Of a stretch of DNA of 28,010 nt, positions 6,247 through 14,967 are shown piece after piece. How positions within the stretch are numbered: position 1 is the stretch's first letter; every line of letters starts with the position of its first letter. The notes beneath the pieces are model-generated. The model did no database searches and had not been told where the DNA came from. It saw nothing but the letters and a program-made list of their open reading frames with translations. The translations under genes and the position numbers were made by a program. The DNA comes from Planctomycetota bacterium (GTDB taxonomy: Bacteria; Planctomycetota; B15-G4): positions 1 through 28,010 of the forward strand of contig QNBX01000045.1 in NCBI GenBank assembly GCA_003644265.1, given 5' to 3'.

Positions 6247-7116
6247 TCAGGCACCGGCGTTCGCGCGGTCGCCCTCCGGCTGCACCGCGTCCGGCTGCGC
6301 GGCATCGGGCTGCACCGCCTCGGCCAGGGCCCGCTTGGCGATGCGCGTGACCAGCACGCAGACCACCACCGCGAAGGCCAGGCCCGCCCAGAAGAGCACC
6401 TGCTGGCCGGTCTCGACGCCGTCGCCTGCGCCCCCCGCCGCCTCGGCCGCGGCGGCCCCGGCGTACACGTACATGATGGTGCCGGGAGCCATGCCCACCG
6501 ACGCCAGGGCGTAGTCTCGGAACGACACGCCCGTGAGGCCGTAGGCGTAGTTCAGCAGGTTGAACGGAAAGACCGGCGAGAGCCGCGTCAGCAGCACGAT
6601 GCGGAAGCCCTGCTGCCCCACCGCCCGGTCGATGGCCGCGAACTTGACGTTGCCCGCGATGCGCGCGGCGACCTTGTCGCGCGCCAGGTGCCGCCCCACC
6701 AGGAAGGCCGCGCAGGCACCCAGGGTGGCGCCCACGAAGACCGTGACCGCGCCAAGCCCCACGCCGAACACGGCGCCGGCGCCCAGGGTCAACACGGAGG
6801 CCGGAGCAAAGAGCACCGTGGCCAGCACGTAGATGAAGACCGTGGCCAGCGGCCCCCAGGCCCCCAGGCCGTCCACCCAGCCGATGGCCCCGTCGAGCCA
6901 GGCCTGCACCGGCAGCAGCTTGACGGCCGCCACCAACGCCAGCACCACCAGCAACAGGATCAGGTTGCGGCGTGACCGGGGAGCGGGAGCCGCCTCGGCG
7001 GCGGGCTCCGTGCAGCCAGCAGCTGCCGGCGTGCTGGCCGAGCCGTCCACGGGAGCGTCCCCGGTGTGGACGGGACGCTCGGGCGGCACGTCGGCGGCGA
7101 CATCAGCGGAGGTCAT
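6247..7116 (-). CDS. TVP38/TMEM64 (VTT/DedA-like) family membrane protein
   Basis: A 289-residue integral membrane protein. After a 48-residue Pro/Ala-rich cytoplasmic N-terminus come a first hydrophobic helix (51-67), the family signature VLFAPASVLTLGAGAVFG (101-118) with a re-entrant hydrophobic segment, and TRLSPVFPFNLLNYAYGL (177-194), whose Arg/Pro region is conserved in VTT proteins; a last helix spans about 240-257. The ATG at 7116 has GGAG eight bases upstream and is preferred to an in-frame TTG at 7170. The C-terminal QPDAAQPDAVQPEGD is encoded by three 15-base units at 6275-6319. VTT proteins act in lipid or carrier translocation; the substrate here is unknown. First gene of a likely pair with the oxidoreductase. 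Confidence 0.92.
   Translation of the reverse strand: MTSADVAADVPPERPVHTGDAPVDGSASTPAAAGCTEPAAEAAPAPRSRRNLILLLVVLALVAAVKLLPVQAWLDGAIGWVDGLGAWGPLATVFIYVLATVLFAPASVLTLGAGAVFGVGLGAVTVFVGATLGACAAFLVGRHLARDKVAARIAGNVKFAAIDRAVGQQGFRIVLLTRLSPVFPFNLLNYAYGLTGVSFRDYALASVGMAPGTIMYVYAGAAAAEAAGGAGDGVETGQQVLFWAGLAFAVVVCVLVTRIAKRALAEAVQPDAAQPDAVQPEGDRANAGA
6275..6319 (-). repeat. Three 15-base in-frame tandem units
   Basis: Units TCCGGCTGCACCGCG, TCCGGCTGCGCGGCA and TCGGGCTGCACCGCC lie end to end within the C-terminal tail of the TVP38/TMEM64 gene and encode repeats of the type QPDA(A/V). The tail is cytoplasmic and probably tolerant of length change. Confidence 0.7.
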
Positions 7117-7201
7117 GCACAGCTCCGGAGGGCGCCTCCCCAATGGACGACCAGCGCCCCTCGATTGCAACCATTCCGCACCCGGGCGCGGCCCCGTCAG
7201 C

Positions 7202-7858
7202 TCAGAGCGACTTCTTGGCGAAGTACCAGTCGGTCAGCTTGAGCGACTCATCCGCGACGCGCTCGTCGGCCGCCGCGGCGGTGGCGGGCGGCGGAATGAT
7301 CACGTCATCGCCCGGCTTCCAGCCGGCCGGCGTGGCCACGCCGTGCACGTCGCTGGTCTGCATGGCGTCGATCAGCTGCATGATCTCGTCGATGTTGCGG
7401 CCCGCGCTGAGCGGGTAGTAGATCATGGCCCGCAGCACATGCTCAGGGTCGATGAAGAAGACCGTGCGCACGGTGGCGGTGACGGCCACCGGCTCGTGCA
7501 CCATGCCGTAGGCCTGCGCCACCTTCTGGTCGAGGTCGGCGATGACGGGAAAGCCCACCTTCACACCCTGGGTCTGCTCGATGTTGCGCATCCAGGCGAT
7601 GTGCGAGAAGACGCTGTCGATCGAGTTACCGATCAGCTTCACGTTGCGCTTGGCAAACTCATCGGCGCGGCTGGCAAAGCCCACGAACTCCGTGGTGCAG
7701 ACCGGCGTGAAGTCCGCCGGGTGGCTGAACAGCAGGCACCAGCTGTCGCCCTTCCATTCGTGGAAGCTGAGCGGGCCGTGGGTGGTGCTGGCCTCGAAGT
7801 CGGGGGCGATGTCGCCCAGGCGCAGAATCGAAGCGGTGGGCGTGGGCGCGTTGTCCAT
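7202..7858 (-). CDS. 1-Cys peroxiredoxin (Prx6 type)
   Basis: A 218-codon gene giving about 218 residues, the usual length for the family. Reduces hydrogen peroxide and organic peroxides in the cytosol. The catalytic motif HPADFTPVCTTE holds the peroxidatic Cys at 54 with its conserved Pro and Thr; the Prx6 C-terminal extension (about 170-218, with PAGWKPGDDVIIPP) is present and no C-terminal resolving Cys is seen. ATG at 7858 is preceded by AGGAAGG five bases upstream, which rules out the longer in-frame start at 7960. It stands alone: 85 bases separate it from the TVP38/TMEM64 start, and about 190 bases without a gene lie upstream (7859-8047), where a promoter should be, but no clear promoter boxes were seen. 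Confidence 0.95.
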   Translation of the reverse strand: MDNAPTPTASILRLGDIAPDFEASTTHGPLSFHEWKGDSWCLLFSHPADFTPVCTTEFVGFASRADEFAKRNVKLIGNSIDSVFSHIAWMRNIEQTQGVKVGFPVIADLDQKVAQAYGMVHEPVAVTATVRTVFFIDPEHVLRAMIYYPLSAGRNIDEIMQLIDAMQTSDVHGVATPAGWKPGDDVIIPPPATAAAADERVADESLKLTDWYFAKKSL

Positions 7859-8047
7859 GGGTGCCTTCCTGTCGGTGAGCGCGCTCCTGCCCGGCCCGTC
7901 GTCAGGCGCGGCGCGTCCGGTGCGCTGCCCGAGTCTACGCAGGACCCGCGCGACACGCACGGAGCTTGCCCGACGGCGCGCGGCAACGAGCGGCGGACAA
8001 TGCCCTCAGCTGCGAGCCGTTGGCCCGGGCCGGCGCCGGCGCCAGCC

Positions 8048-9610
8048 TCAGGCCGCGCTGATCGTCTCGGCGGCGGCCTCGGCGCTGGCCGTGGGGGCCA
8101 GCAGGTCCTCGCCCGGGGTCGCGCCCTCGCCCTCGCCGCTGGGCAGTCCGGGCTCCTCGATCACGCGCCGGGTGGGCTCGCGGCAGGCATCCAGCATGAG
8201 CATGACGAGGCAACCGGCGGCCACGCCCAGGGGCGCACCGGCCGGGCCGATGCGCGGCAGCAGCGCCAGCAGGCCGCCCAGCGACAGCGCGCCCGCCAGC
8301 ACCAGAGTGCCCCAGCGCACGCCCTTGCCCAGCTCGCTGGCGTGGCGCATGGAGCGCGCCGAGAGCGCCGCCGTGGCCGCCACCAGCAAGGTCATGCCGC
8401 GGGCCAGGTCGGCCACCGGCATGCTGCCGAACATGAGGTCACCGCCCAGGGCCGTGCCCGAGAAGGCCGAGCGCGCGCCGTGTCCCACCACCAACGGCCA
8501 GGGCGCGGGCACGCCGGGGAAGACGCTCATCAGGCCGGCCACCAGCCCGCCCGGTCCGTGCACCCAGCCCAGGGCCAGGGGCCCGGCCACAAACCAGGCA
8601 CCCAGCGCGGCCCAGCAGCCCAGGCGCAGGGCCTTGAAGCCCCGGCGACCGTCGGCGCGGTCGAGCGCCTCGGCCACCAGCACCGCGGCCGGCACCAGCG
8701 GGATCACCATCAGCAGAGCCGACAGGCCGGCCCACTCGGTGGCGCTGCCCAGGGCGACCCAGGCCGAGGGCATGCCCAACCAGCCGAAGGCCAGGGGCGC
8801 CATGGCCGGCAGGCCGAAGACCATCAGCGCCAGACCCACCGAGCGCGGCGAGACGAAGGGGAATTGTTCGGGCGCGCGCTCCTCGATGTCGCCCGCCTTG
8901 GCCAGCAGGCTCGCCAGCGCCGACTGCAGCAGCCCGCCCATCAGGATGCCGCCGGCCAGGGCCAGCAGGTCCGGCGGCGCGCCGATCAGGTCGGGGCGGC
9001 TGGCGATCAGCACGCCCGCCATGACCGCTGGCAGGCCCGTCATGATCACCACCAGCTTGCCGCGCGGTGTGCGCACGCCGGCCATGTCCGTGCGCAGCAG
9101 CGGGCCGCTCAGCACGAACGTGCCCAGCACCAGCCCCATCAGCGCCGAGACGCCGCCGCGCGCCGAGTCCAGCAGGTCGGAGATGGTGTGGAACTCGTTC
9201 ATGGTCGACACGGCCCAGATGGCCCCGCCGATGGGCAGCAGGAACGGCAGCAGCTTGCGCAGCGCGGCCGTACTCAACACGGCGATGACCACCAGGCCTC
9301 CCAGCCCGACCGTCAGGCTGCGGGTCCCCAGGGTCAGCAGCAGCACCGGCACGGCCAGCTGCACCGTGAGCACGCTGCCTCCCTCCAGCAGGCGCGGACC
9401 CAGGGGGAAGCGCTTGATGTCCTTGCCGCCCCGGTCCGGGCAGGTTCGCTCAGCGACCGCGATGACCCAGGCGTGGATCAGCACCACGATCAGCGCCGGC
9501 ACGGCGTGGGTTCCCAACGCCACCGGGCTGGCCCCGTGTGAGAGGAGCAAGGCCGAGAGGGCCAGGACGACGGCGGCGATCAGGCAGCGAGAGCTGGACG
9601 ACATGGGCAT
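8048..9610 (-). CDS. Polytopic membrane protein of unknown function
   Basis: A 520-residue protein with roughly thirteen or fourteen hydrophobic segments spread over its whole length, for example VPALIVVLIHAWVIAVA, LTVGLGGLVVIAVLS and SVGLALMVFGLPAMAPLAF, and an acidic Ala/Glu/Gly-rich tail of about 45 residues. Start codon is uncertain: ATG at 9610 or 9604, neither with a visible ribosome-binding site. Charged residues within the membrane part are few. I do not recognise a transporter or enzyme family; the arrangement would fit a transporter, a polysaccharide polymerase-like protein or a sensor. It lies between the peroxiredoxin gene and the end of the glycan operon and could, by position only, belong to the envelope functions on that side. 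Confidence 0.8.
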   Translation of the reverse strand: MPMSSSSRCLIAAVVLALSALLLSHGASPVALGTHAVPALIVVLIHAWVIAVAERTCPDRGGKDIKRFPLGPRLLEGGSVLTVQLAVPVLLLTLGTRSLTVGLGGLVVIAVLSTAALRKLLPFLLPIGGAIWAVSTMNEFHTISDLLDSARGGVSALMGLVLGTFVLSGPLLRTDMAGVRTPRGKLVVIMTGLPAVMAGVLIASRPDLIGAPPDLLALAGGILMGGLLQSALASLLAKAGDIEERAPEQFPFVSPRSVGLALMVFGLPAMAPLAFGWLGMPSAWVALGSATEWAGLSALLMVIPLVPAAVLVAEALDRADGRRGFKALRLGCWAALGAWFVAGPLALGWVHGPGGLVAGLMSVFPGVPAPWPLVVGHGARSAFSGTALGGDLMFGSMPVADLARGMTLLVAATAALSARSMRHASELGKGVRWGTLVLAGALSLGGLLALLPRIGPAGAPLGVAAGCLVMLMLDACREPTRRVIEEPGLPSGEGEGATPGEDLLAPTASAEAAAETISAA

Positions 9611-9631
9611 GGCACGCAACGAAGGAGGACG

Positions 9632-9652
9632 GCCCCCCTATCGACCGGGGGC
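9632..9652 (-). terminator. Weak GC hairpin after the glycan operon
   Basis: Arms GCCCCC (9632-9637) and GGGGGC (9647-9652) flank a nine-base loop 70 bases after the last glycosyltransferase stop codon. A second six-pair stem, GCCCCT/AGGGGC (9697-9702 and 9716-9721), directly adjoins the stop. Neither has a T run. Either could help end the operon transcript. Confidence 0.3.
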
Positions 9653-9721
9653 GCACCGGCGCTGAACCCGGCTCCGTGCCAGGCCCCTCCCTGGGTGCCC
9701 CTGCGGCCCGAATCGAGGGGC

Positions 9722-11137
9722 TCAAGTGGGGTCGCGCGGAGCCTCGGGCGGGCGCCGAGCCAACTGCGCCTGCAGGTCGGCCACCACGGCCTCCCAGCCC
9801 TCGCCGCGCAGCAGCTCGGCCAGGCCGGCCTCGCGCAGCATGGCGGCGTGTTCGCGACGGGCCAGCGCGTCCGTGTCGAGCGGCTGCGGCGTGGGGCGCG
9901 GCCCGGCCAGCACCTGCTGGTAGACCTGACACAAGCGCGCCAGGTGTGTCGCGGCGTCCAGGCTGGCGGGCGCCGCGGCCGCCGCCATGCGCGCGCGGCG
10001 GGCCGGGTCGTCGGCCAGCGCGAGCAGCTCCCGCGCCAGGGCCTCGGCGTCGCCCCGCGGCACCAGCGCCACGCGCTCCGTGGCGCGATCGGCGTGGGCG
10101 CCCAGGTCGCTGGCCACGATGGGCAGCGTCAGGGCTGCCGCCTCGTCCAACGTAAACGCGTAGCTCTCGGCGCACAGGCTGGGCAGCACCACCACGTCCA
10201 GCGGCGCGCCCGACAGATCGCTGGGTGTGTAGGCGCCGTGCCGCACGACCCGACGCGAACCGGCGGCGGCGCGTAGGGCCGCCTCACTCTGGTCGTCGGG
10301 AGCCTGGCCCCAGAGATGCAGCTCCACCCGCGCGGGGTCGGGCAGCAGGGACTGAGCGCGCAGCAACACCTGGGCGCCCTTGAGCGGATGCAGGTGCCCG
10401 AAGGTGCCCACGCGCAGGGGGCGCTCCGGGCTGGCCACGTCGCTGCCCAGCGGGCGGCTGGCGGGTGCGGGTCGCAGGCCGCGAGCCGGTGGCAGGGCGA
10501 TCACGTCGCGCTGCAGCCCCAACCAGTCCATGACGCGCCGACCGTGGCCCGCGGTGGGCGCCAGCACGGCCGCGGCGAGCTGCACCTCGGCGCGCAGGTC
10601 GGCTACGAACACCGACAACGAGGCGTCGATCTCGGCGTCGCCCTGAAAGCTCCAGCGCGGCGCGCAGTGGCGGCAGGCGTCGGGCGACGGGCGCTCGCTG
10701 CAGAAGCGCTCGTCCGGCGTCACGCGGTGGTAGCGCGGGCAGCTCGCGAACAGGTCGTGCAGGCTCAGCACGGCGGGCACGCCGCGCCGCGCCGCCACGG
10801 CCACCAGGTTCGTGCTCAGCCGCGCCCAGTGGTGCACGTGCAGCAGCTCGGGCTCAAAGGCGTCCAGCCACTCACCGTAGGCCCGCTCGACGTGGGGCTC
10901 GTGCAGCTTGTCCCAGCGCTCGAAGAACAGGTCGCTGCGGTGCACCCGCGTGATCGGCACCGTTCCGCGCTCGTCTCGCCGCAGCTCGAAGCGGGGCCGC
11001 CACTCGATCGAGCCGCTGAAGATCTCGAGCTCGTGCCCGGCCGCGGCCAGGTCCGCCGCCAGCCGCGCCACCAAGCCCTCGGTGCCCCCCACCAGCTCGG
11101 GCGGTTGGCCGTGGACCACCAGCCCGAGGCGGCTCAC
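9722..11137 (-). CDS. GT4 glycosyltransferase with four-Cys motif
   Basis: A 471-residue retaining GT-B glycosyltransferase. Visible: nucleotide-sugar/acceptor N-domain with the GGTE loop (17-20), the HVHHWARLS turn (100-108), a four-Cys cluster right after LSLHDLF (C133, C146, C155, C158), the second Rossmann start FGHLHPLKGAQVLL, and the EX7E catalytic pair in AESYAFTLDEA. A C-terminal helical extension (about 425-471) follows. GTG start at 11137 overlaps the upstream stop as GTGA, so translation is coupled. Last gene of the six-gene operon. The sugar and acceptor cannot be read from sequence. Confidence 0.92.
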   Translation of the reverse strand: MSRLGLVVHGQPPELVGGTEGLVARLAADLAAAGHELEIFSGSIEWRPRFELRRDERGTVPITRVHRSDLFFERWDKLHEPHVERAYGEWLDAFEPELLHVHHWARLSTNLVAVAARRGVPAVLSLHDLFASCPRYHRVTPDERFCSERPSPDACRHCAPRWSFQGDAEIDASLSVFVADLRAEVQLAAAVLAPTAGHGRRVMDWLGLQRDVIALPPARGLRPAPASRPLGSDVASPERPLRVGTFGHLHPLKGAQVLLRAQSLLPDPARVELHLWGQAPDDQSEAALRAAAGSRRVVRHGAYTPSDLSGAPLDVVVLPSLCAESYAFTLDEAAALTLPIVASDLGAHADRATERVALVPRGDAEALARELLALADDPARRARMAAAAAPASLDAATHLARLCQVYQQVLAGPRPTPQPLDTDALARREHAAMLREAGLAELLRGEGWEAVVADLQAQLARRPPEAPRDPT

Positions 11138-12561
11138 CTCTTGGGTTTCCGCCCGTTGGGGTTGCGGCCGCTGGACGCCATGAGGTCCTCATAGGTGGCC
11201 TCCATGACCTCGGCGTCGTCCTCGATGGTGCGTGGCGGGTCCATGGCCACGCCCCAGGTGCGCAGGGTGGTCGGGTTGGTGAGGATGGCGGCCATGTGCT
11301 GGGTCAGCGCCGCCACATCGCCCGCCGGGAACAGCCGGCCACTGCGACCGTCCTGCACCAGCTCGGCCATGCCGCCCTGCCCCGAGGCGATCACCGGCAC
11401 CCCCGCGGCGTGGGCCTCCTGGATCACCACGGGCGAGTTCTCCAGCCACAGCGAGGGCATGATCAGACAATCGATCAGCTCAAAGGCGGAGCCGATGGAG
11501 TCGCGGCCCAGGGCGCCGTGGAAGGTCACGTCGCAGCCCTCGCACAGTTCGCGCAGCATGCGGCCGTAGTCGCCGTAGTGCGCGTCACTGCCGAACACGT
11601 GCAGGCGACAGGCCTGAGGTGGCAGCTTGGCCATGGCCTGCATCAGGATGTGCCCGCCCTTGTGCGGCGCCAGCGTGCCCACGTAGCCGAAGTGCACCTT
11701 GCCGTCCGCGCGCTCGGGACGTTCGATGCCCTCGAAGGGCGAGGTGTCGATGCCGTAGCGCGAGACGCGCAGCTTGGCGCGCGGGATGCCCCACTGCGCT
11801 ACCCGATCCGCCACCGTGGCCGAGGGCGACAGGAACAAATCGACCTGCTCGATCAGCAGGTTCACCTTGCGGATGCGGTGCTTCAGCTCCTCGCTGAGGT
11901 CGGAGCTGGAGCCGGCCTGGGCCTCGTTGTCGGGGTTCTTGGACTTGCGCTTCTGCAGCCACTTGCTGCGATCCTGGGCCCAGTACACCAGCGGCGCGAG
12001 ATCGACACCGGACAGCTCACGCGTCACCTGCAGCAGCCGGATGACGGCCTTCTCGGGCGTGCCCTGGCTGAAGTTGAAGTCCTGCAGGCAGGTCTCGCAG
12101 TCGGGCAGGTTGGGCCCGCCGCAGAGCGCGCCGTTGGGCAGCAGCAGCTGACCGAAGCGCACACAGAAGAGCCAGAAGTCGTTCAGCGTCATGACCACGC
12201 GCGCGCCCGCCGCGCGGCTGATGCGCGGGATGCCCAGCGACAGCAGCATCAGGTGCTGCACGTGCACCACGTCGGGTTTGTAGCTGTCGAGCACGCGCTG
12301 AAAAGCGCCCTCTGCCCGGGGGTTGGCGAAGGTCTCGCTGAACTCCTCGTGCTCGAGGTTGTTGACCATGACGTGGCAGGTCAGCCCGTCCACCGTGCGC
12401 TTCATCAGCGAGTAGCTGCGGCGCGAGAGCATCTTCTCGCTGCAGAACACCTCCACCTCGTGGCCGCGAGCCTTGAGCGCCCGGGCCAGGTTGTAGGTGT
12501 AGACCTCCGTGCCCGCCGAGTGATCGGGGAGGAAGAAGTGCACGGGCATGAGGATCTTCAA
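11134..12561 (-). CDS. GT4 glycosyltransferase with four-Cys motif
   Basis: A 475-residue GT-B enzyme. The TTG start at 12561 is favoured because GGAGA lies six bases upstream, it overlaps the preceding stop as TTGA, and it completes the first beta strand KILMPVHFF; an ATG four codons later would cut that strand. The acceptor-side domain has AGTEVYTYNLA (16-26) and a four-Cys cluster after TLNDFW (C133, C147, C155, C158). An inserted charged helix region (about 175-235) is longer than in the sister GT4 enzymes. The donor domain has YVGTLAPHKGGHIL and the EX7E pair in ENSPVVIQEA. Fifth gene of the operon. Confidence 0.92.
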   Translation of the reverse strand: MKILMPVHFFLPDHSAGTEVYTYNLARALKARGHEVEVFCSEKMLSRRSYSLMKRTVDGLTCHVMVNNLEHEEFSETFANPRAEGAFQRVLDSYKPDVVHVQHLMLLSLGIPRISRAAGARVVMTLNDFWLFCVRFGQLLLPNGALCGGPNLPDCETCLQDFNFSQGTPEKAVIRLLQVTRELSGVDLAPLVYWAQDRSKWLQKRKSKNPDNEAQAGSSSDLSEELKHRIRKVNLLIEQVDLFLSPSATVADRVAQWGIPRAKLRVSRYGIDTSPFEGIERPERADGKVHFGYVGTLAPHKGGHILMQAMAKLPPQACRLHVFGSDAHYGDYGRMLRELCEGCDVTFHGALGRDSIGSAFELIDCLIMPSLWLENSPVVIQEAHAAGVPVIASGQGGMAELVQDGRSGRLFPAGDVAALTQHMAAILTNPTTLRTWGVAMDPPRTIEDDAEVMEATYEDLMASSGRNPNGRKPKR

Positions 12562-13637
12562 GAGCGTCTCCGTGCGTATCGGGCGGCCACGTCCGCGTCG
12601 ACCTGGGCGCCGGCGAGGCCGGCCAGGACGCCGCGCAGCTTGGCCGCTGCGGCCGACGCCCTCCCGAGGAAGAGCGCCCGCAGCAACGCCAAGGGCCAGA
12701 GCATGAGATCAAACACAAGCAGCGCCGCCCAGCCCGAGACCGAGCCGTGCTTGCGCAGGAAGCGCACCGAGTTCACGGCGGTCATGTATTTGCGGCCCGC
12801 GCTGTAGCCCCCGCCGGTGCTGGCGGAGAGCCCGTGAAACGCCACCGCCGTGCCCACGGCCAGCACGGAGTAGCCCTCCTGGCGCATGCGCAGGCACCAA
12901 TCGGCGTCCTCCAGATAGCAGAAGAAGGCCTCGTCCATGCCGCCCGTGGCGGCCCAGGCGGCGCGCGAGACCAGCAGGCAGGTCCCTGGCACGTAATCGA
13001 CCGACTCGGTGCGCCCGCGGGCCGCGACGTAGGCCCGGCCGTGACCCAGCAGGCGGGTCACGTTGAGGCGCGAGCCGATGGCGCCACCGCAGGCCCAGAC
13101 CACGTCGGGACGGTCCTTGTAGAGCAGACAGGGCCCCACGGCCCCCACCGGGGCATCCCCGGCCGCCTGCCACTCCCGGGCCGCCTGCACCAGCCGCGAC
13201 AGGGTCGCAGGGGGCAGCGCCAGGTCGCTGTTGATCAGGCAGACCCAGTCGGCCCCCAGCTCGTTGAAGGCCCGCTGCATGGCGCGGTTGTTACCGCCCG
13301 CGTAGCCCAGGTTGGAGCCCAGGCGCAGCGTCTCCAGGCCCGGGTCATGGGCCAACTCGGCCTCCAGCACCCCGTCCTGGCTGCCGTTATCGGCCAGCAG
13401 CGGAACCAGCTCCAGCCCCTCGCTGGCCCGCAGCGAGGCCAGGGCCTCACGCGTCTCATCGCCCCCGTTCCAGTTGAGCACGATCGCCACCACCCGCTCG
13501 CCGCTCGCCCGCTGAGGGCCGTCGGCCGCCTGGTCCTGCGCGTGCTGCCCGGCCTCACGGCCCGACGCCTGCCCCTCGGGTGCGCCGCCCGGCGGTTGCC
13601 CCGGCACAGCTTGCGGCAGTTCGGGGGCCTGGCTCAT
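12558..13637 (-). CDS. GT2 glycosyltransferase (rhamnosyltransferase-like)
   Basis: A 359-residue inverting GT-A enzyme. After a 48-residue Gln/Pro/Gly-rich N-terminus come VVAIVLNWNGGDETREAL (49-66), LADNGSQDG (81-89), the GSNLGYAGGNNRAM turn, and the metal-binding NSD (136-138), then YVPGTCLLVSR and the catalytic-side FFCYLEDADWCLRM. A hydrophobic segment near the C-terminus (VFDLMLWPLALLRALFLG) suggests membrane association, as in WbbL-type rhamnosyltransferases. ATG at 13637 has no strong ribosome-binding site; the upstream gene ends 24 bases before. Its TGA overlaps the next gene's TTG start. Donor sugar not determinable. Confidence 0.92.
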   Translation of the reverse strand: MSQAPELPQAVPGQPPGGAPEGQASGREAGQHAQDQAADGPQRASGERVVAIVLNWNGGDETREALASLRASEGLELVPLLADNGSQDGVLEAELAHDPGLETLRLGSNLGYAGGNNRAMQRAFNELGADWVCLINSDLALPPATLSRLVQAAREWQAAGDAPVGAVGPCLLYKDRPDVVWACGGAIGSRLNVTRLLGHGRAYVAARGRTESVDYVPGTCLLVSRAAWAATGGMDEAFFCYLEDADWCLRMRQEGYSVLAVGTAVAFHGLSASTGGGYSAGRKYMTAVNSVRFLRKHGSVSGWAALLVFDLMLWPLALLRALFLGRASAAAAKLRGVLAGLAGAQVDADVAARYARRRS

Positions 13638-13661
13638 GGGCGGCGTGGGGCTCGGGTGCGG

Positions 13662-14963
13662 TCAGTCGTCGCGGGGGCGACGAGTGGGAGAGGAGGGCAG
13701 CAGGAGCCTCGCAAGCATCCACCATCCGGCCAGCAGCCGGTCGAGGTTCCGATTGAGTCTAGCCTCCAACACAGATGGTGCTGCCACGCTGCTCACGCTG
13801 AGGGGCTCGGAGCGCAGCAGGTCGCGGTCGGCCAGCACCCGCTGCCCTGCCAGGCGGCGGCGCCAGGAGAGCGCCGCGGGCACCAGGGCCAGGGAGGCCA
13901 GACGCCCTCTCAGCCACGGCAGGGCCACGCGGCGCTTGAGGGCGAAGGCCAGCCAGGCCAGGTCGTAGGCCAGGCGCCCGGGCAGGCTCAGCCACCAGGC
14001 CGAGGCGCTGTAGCTCTTGAGCACCAAGTAGGGCCGGTTGCGCCCGTGCAGGTAGGCGCGGCGGCGCGGGTAGGCCGTGTCGCCGGGGCGGAAGCTGATG
14101 CCGGCCGTGCCCGCGTGGTGCTCGACCACGGCGCCCGGGTCGAACACCAGGCGCAGCCCGCGCACGCGCAGCCGGTAGCTCAGGTCGTGGTCCTCGAACA
14201 GGATGAAGAAGCGCTCGTCCCAGCCGCCGGCGTCGAGGGCAGCCGCGCGGTCGATCAGCAGCGCCATGGAGATCACGGCGTCCACGTCGTGCGCGGCGCC
14301 TTCGGTGGCTGAGGCGGTCGCGGCGGTTGCGTTGGCTGAGGCGGTCGCGGCGGTCGCGGCCAGATCCTCGGTCGGCGGCAGGCGCTGCAGCAGGTTGGGC
14401 AGACACATGATGCCGGCGTAGTGCATGCGGCCGCCGTCGTAGTGCACCACCGACGGATCCGAAGCCAGCACGGCTCGGGGCATGACCACCGCCACGCCGG
14501 GCTGGCGCGCGTGGGCCAGCAGGCGTGTGAGGCAGTCGGAGCGCGGCACCACGTCGCCATCCAGCGCCAGCACCCAGGGCGTGGCGGCCTCGCGCAGCCC
14601 GACGTTGCGCGCGCCGCAGGGGCCGTCGTTCACGCCGCGCCGGATGACCCGCGGTGCCAGGCGGTGACGCTCGGCGCGCACCGGGCCGTCGTCGGCGCTG
14701 TCGTTGTCGATCACCAGCACCTCGGCCAGCAGCTGCTCGGCGCCGTCCAGCTCGGCCAGCGCGTCGAGCAGGCGCTCGATGGTGTCGCCATCGTCATAGA
14801 TCACGATGGCCACGGTGACCTGCGGCGCGCGGGGCGATGGCGCGGCGGGCGCGGACGCGCTGACTTGCGGCGTGCGGGACGACAGCCTGCCGTCCTGCGG
14901 TCCGGAGGCTGCGGCCGGAGCCTCGCCCGATGCCTGCCCCGCTGTGGCGCGCGCCGCGTTCAC
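13662..14963 (-). CDS. GT2 glycosyltransferase with Ala/Thr repeat insertion
   Basis: A 433-residue protein from the GTG at 14963, placed four bases after the upstream stop; a GTG at 15008 would overlap the upstream gene by 41 bases and has no ribosome-binding site. Domain starts at about 48 (QVTVAIVIYDDGDTIERL), continues with VLVIDNDSADDG and the DXD-type LDGD (134-137), and ends with GWDERFFILFEDHDLSYRLR (247-266). Between the two halves lies an Ala/Thr-rich insert (201-222) made of a nine-residue repeat. The C-terminal third has an amphipathic stretch of hydrophobic and Arg-rich segments likely to touch the membrane. Third gene of the operon. Confidence 0.88.
   Translation of the reverse strand: MNAARATAGQASGEAPAAASGPQDGRLSSRTPQVSASAPAAPSPRAPQVTVAIVIYDDGDTIERLLDALAELDGAEQLLAEVLVIDNDSADDGPVRAERHRLAPRVIRRGVNDGPCGARNVGLREAATPWVLALDGDVVPRSDCLTRLLAHARQPGVAVVMPRAVLASDPSVVHYDGGRMHYAGIMCLPNLLQRLPPTEDLAATAATASANATAATASATEGAAHDVDAVISMALLIDRAAALDAGGWDERFFILFEDHDLSYRLRVRGLRLVFDPGAVVEHHAGTAGISFRPGDTAYPRRRAYLHGRNRPYLVLKSYSASAWWLSLPGRLAYDLAWLAFALKRRVALPWLRGRLASLALVPAALSWRRRLAGQRVLADRDLLRSEPLSVSSVAAPSVLEARLNRNLDRLLAGWWMLARLLLPSSPTRRPRDD
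14305..14358 (-). repeat. Two-copy 27-base in-frame duplication
   Basis: GGCTGAGGCGGTCGCGGCGG begins at 14307 and again at 14334, a 27-base period, so the gene codes for two nine-residue Ala/Thr/Ser blocks of the type ATAATASA(N/T). The insert sits between the donor-binding half and the acceptor half of the GT2 enzyme and is probably a surface loop. Confidence 0.75.
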
Positions 14964-14967
14964 CGCC

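Noticed and set aside
4411..9541. Very long plus-strand open frames (4411-6975 and 6833-9541)
   Set aside because: They are antisense shadows of well-supported minus-strand genes (oxidoreductase, TVP38/TMEM64, peroxiredoxin, membrane protein); translations are His/Gln/Arg/Ala-rich with no domains.
7156..9721. 11-base string GCCCCTCGATT at 7156-7166 and its reverse complement at 9711-9721
   Set aside because: Only two copies, in unrelated intergenic positions, with no further matching flanks; likely chance.
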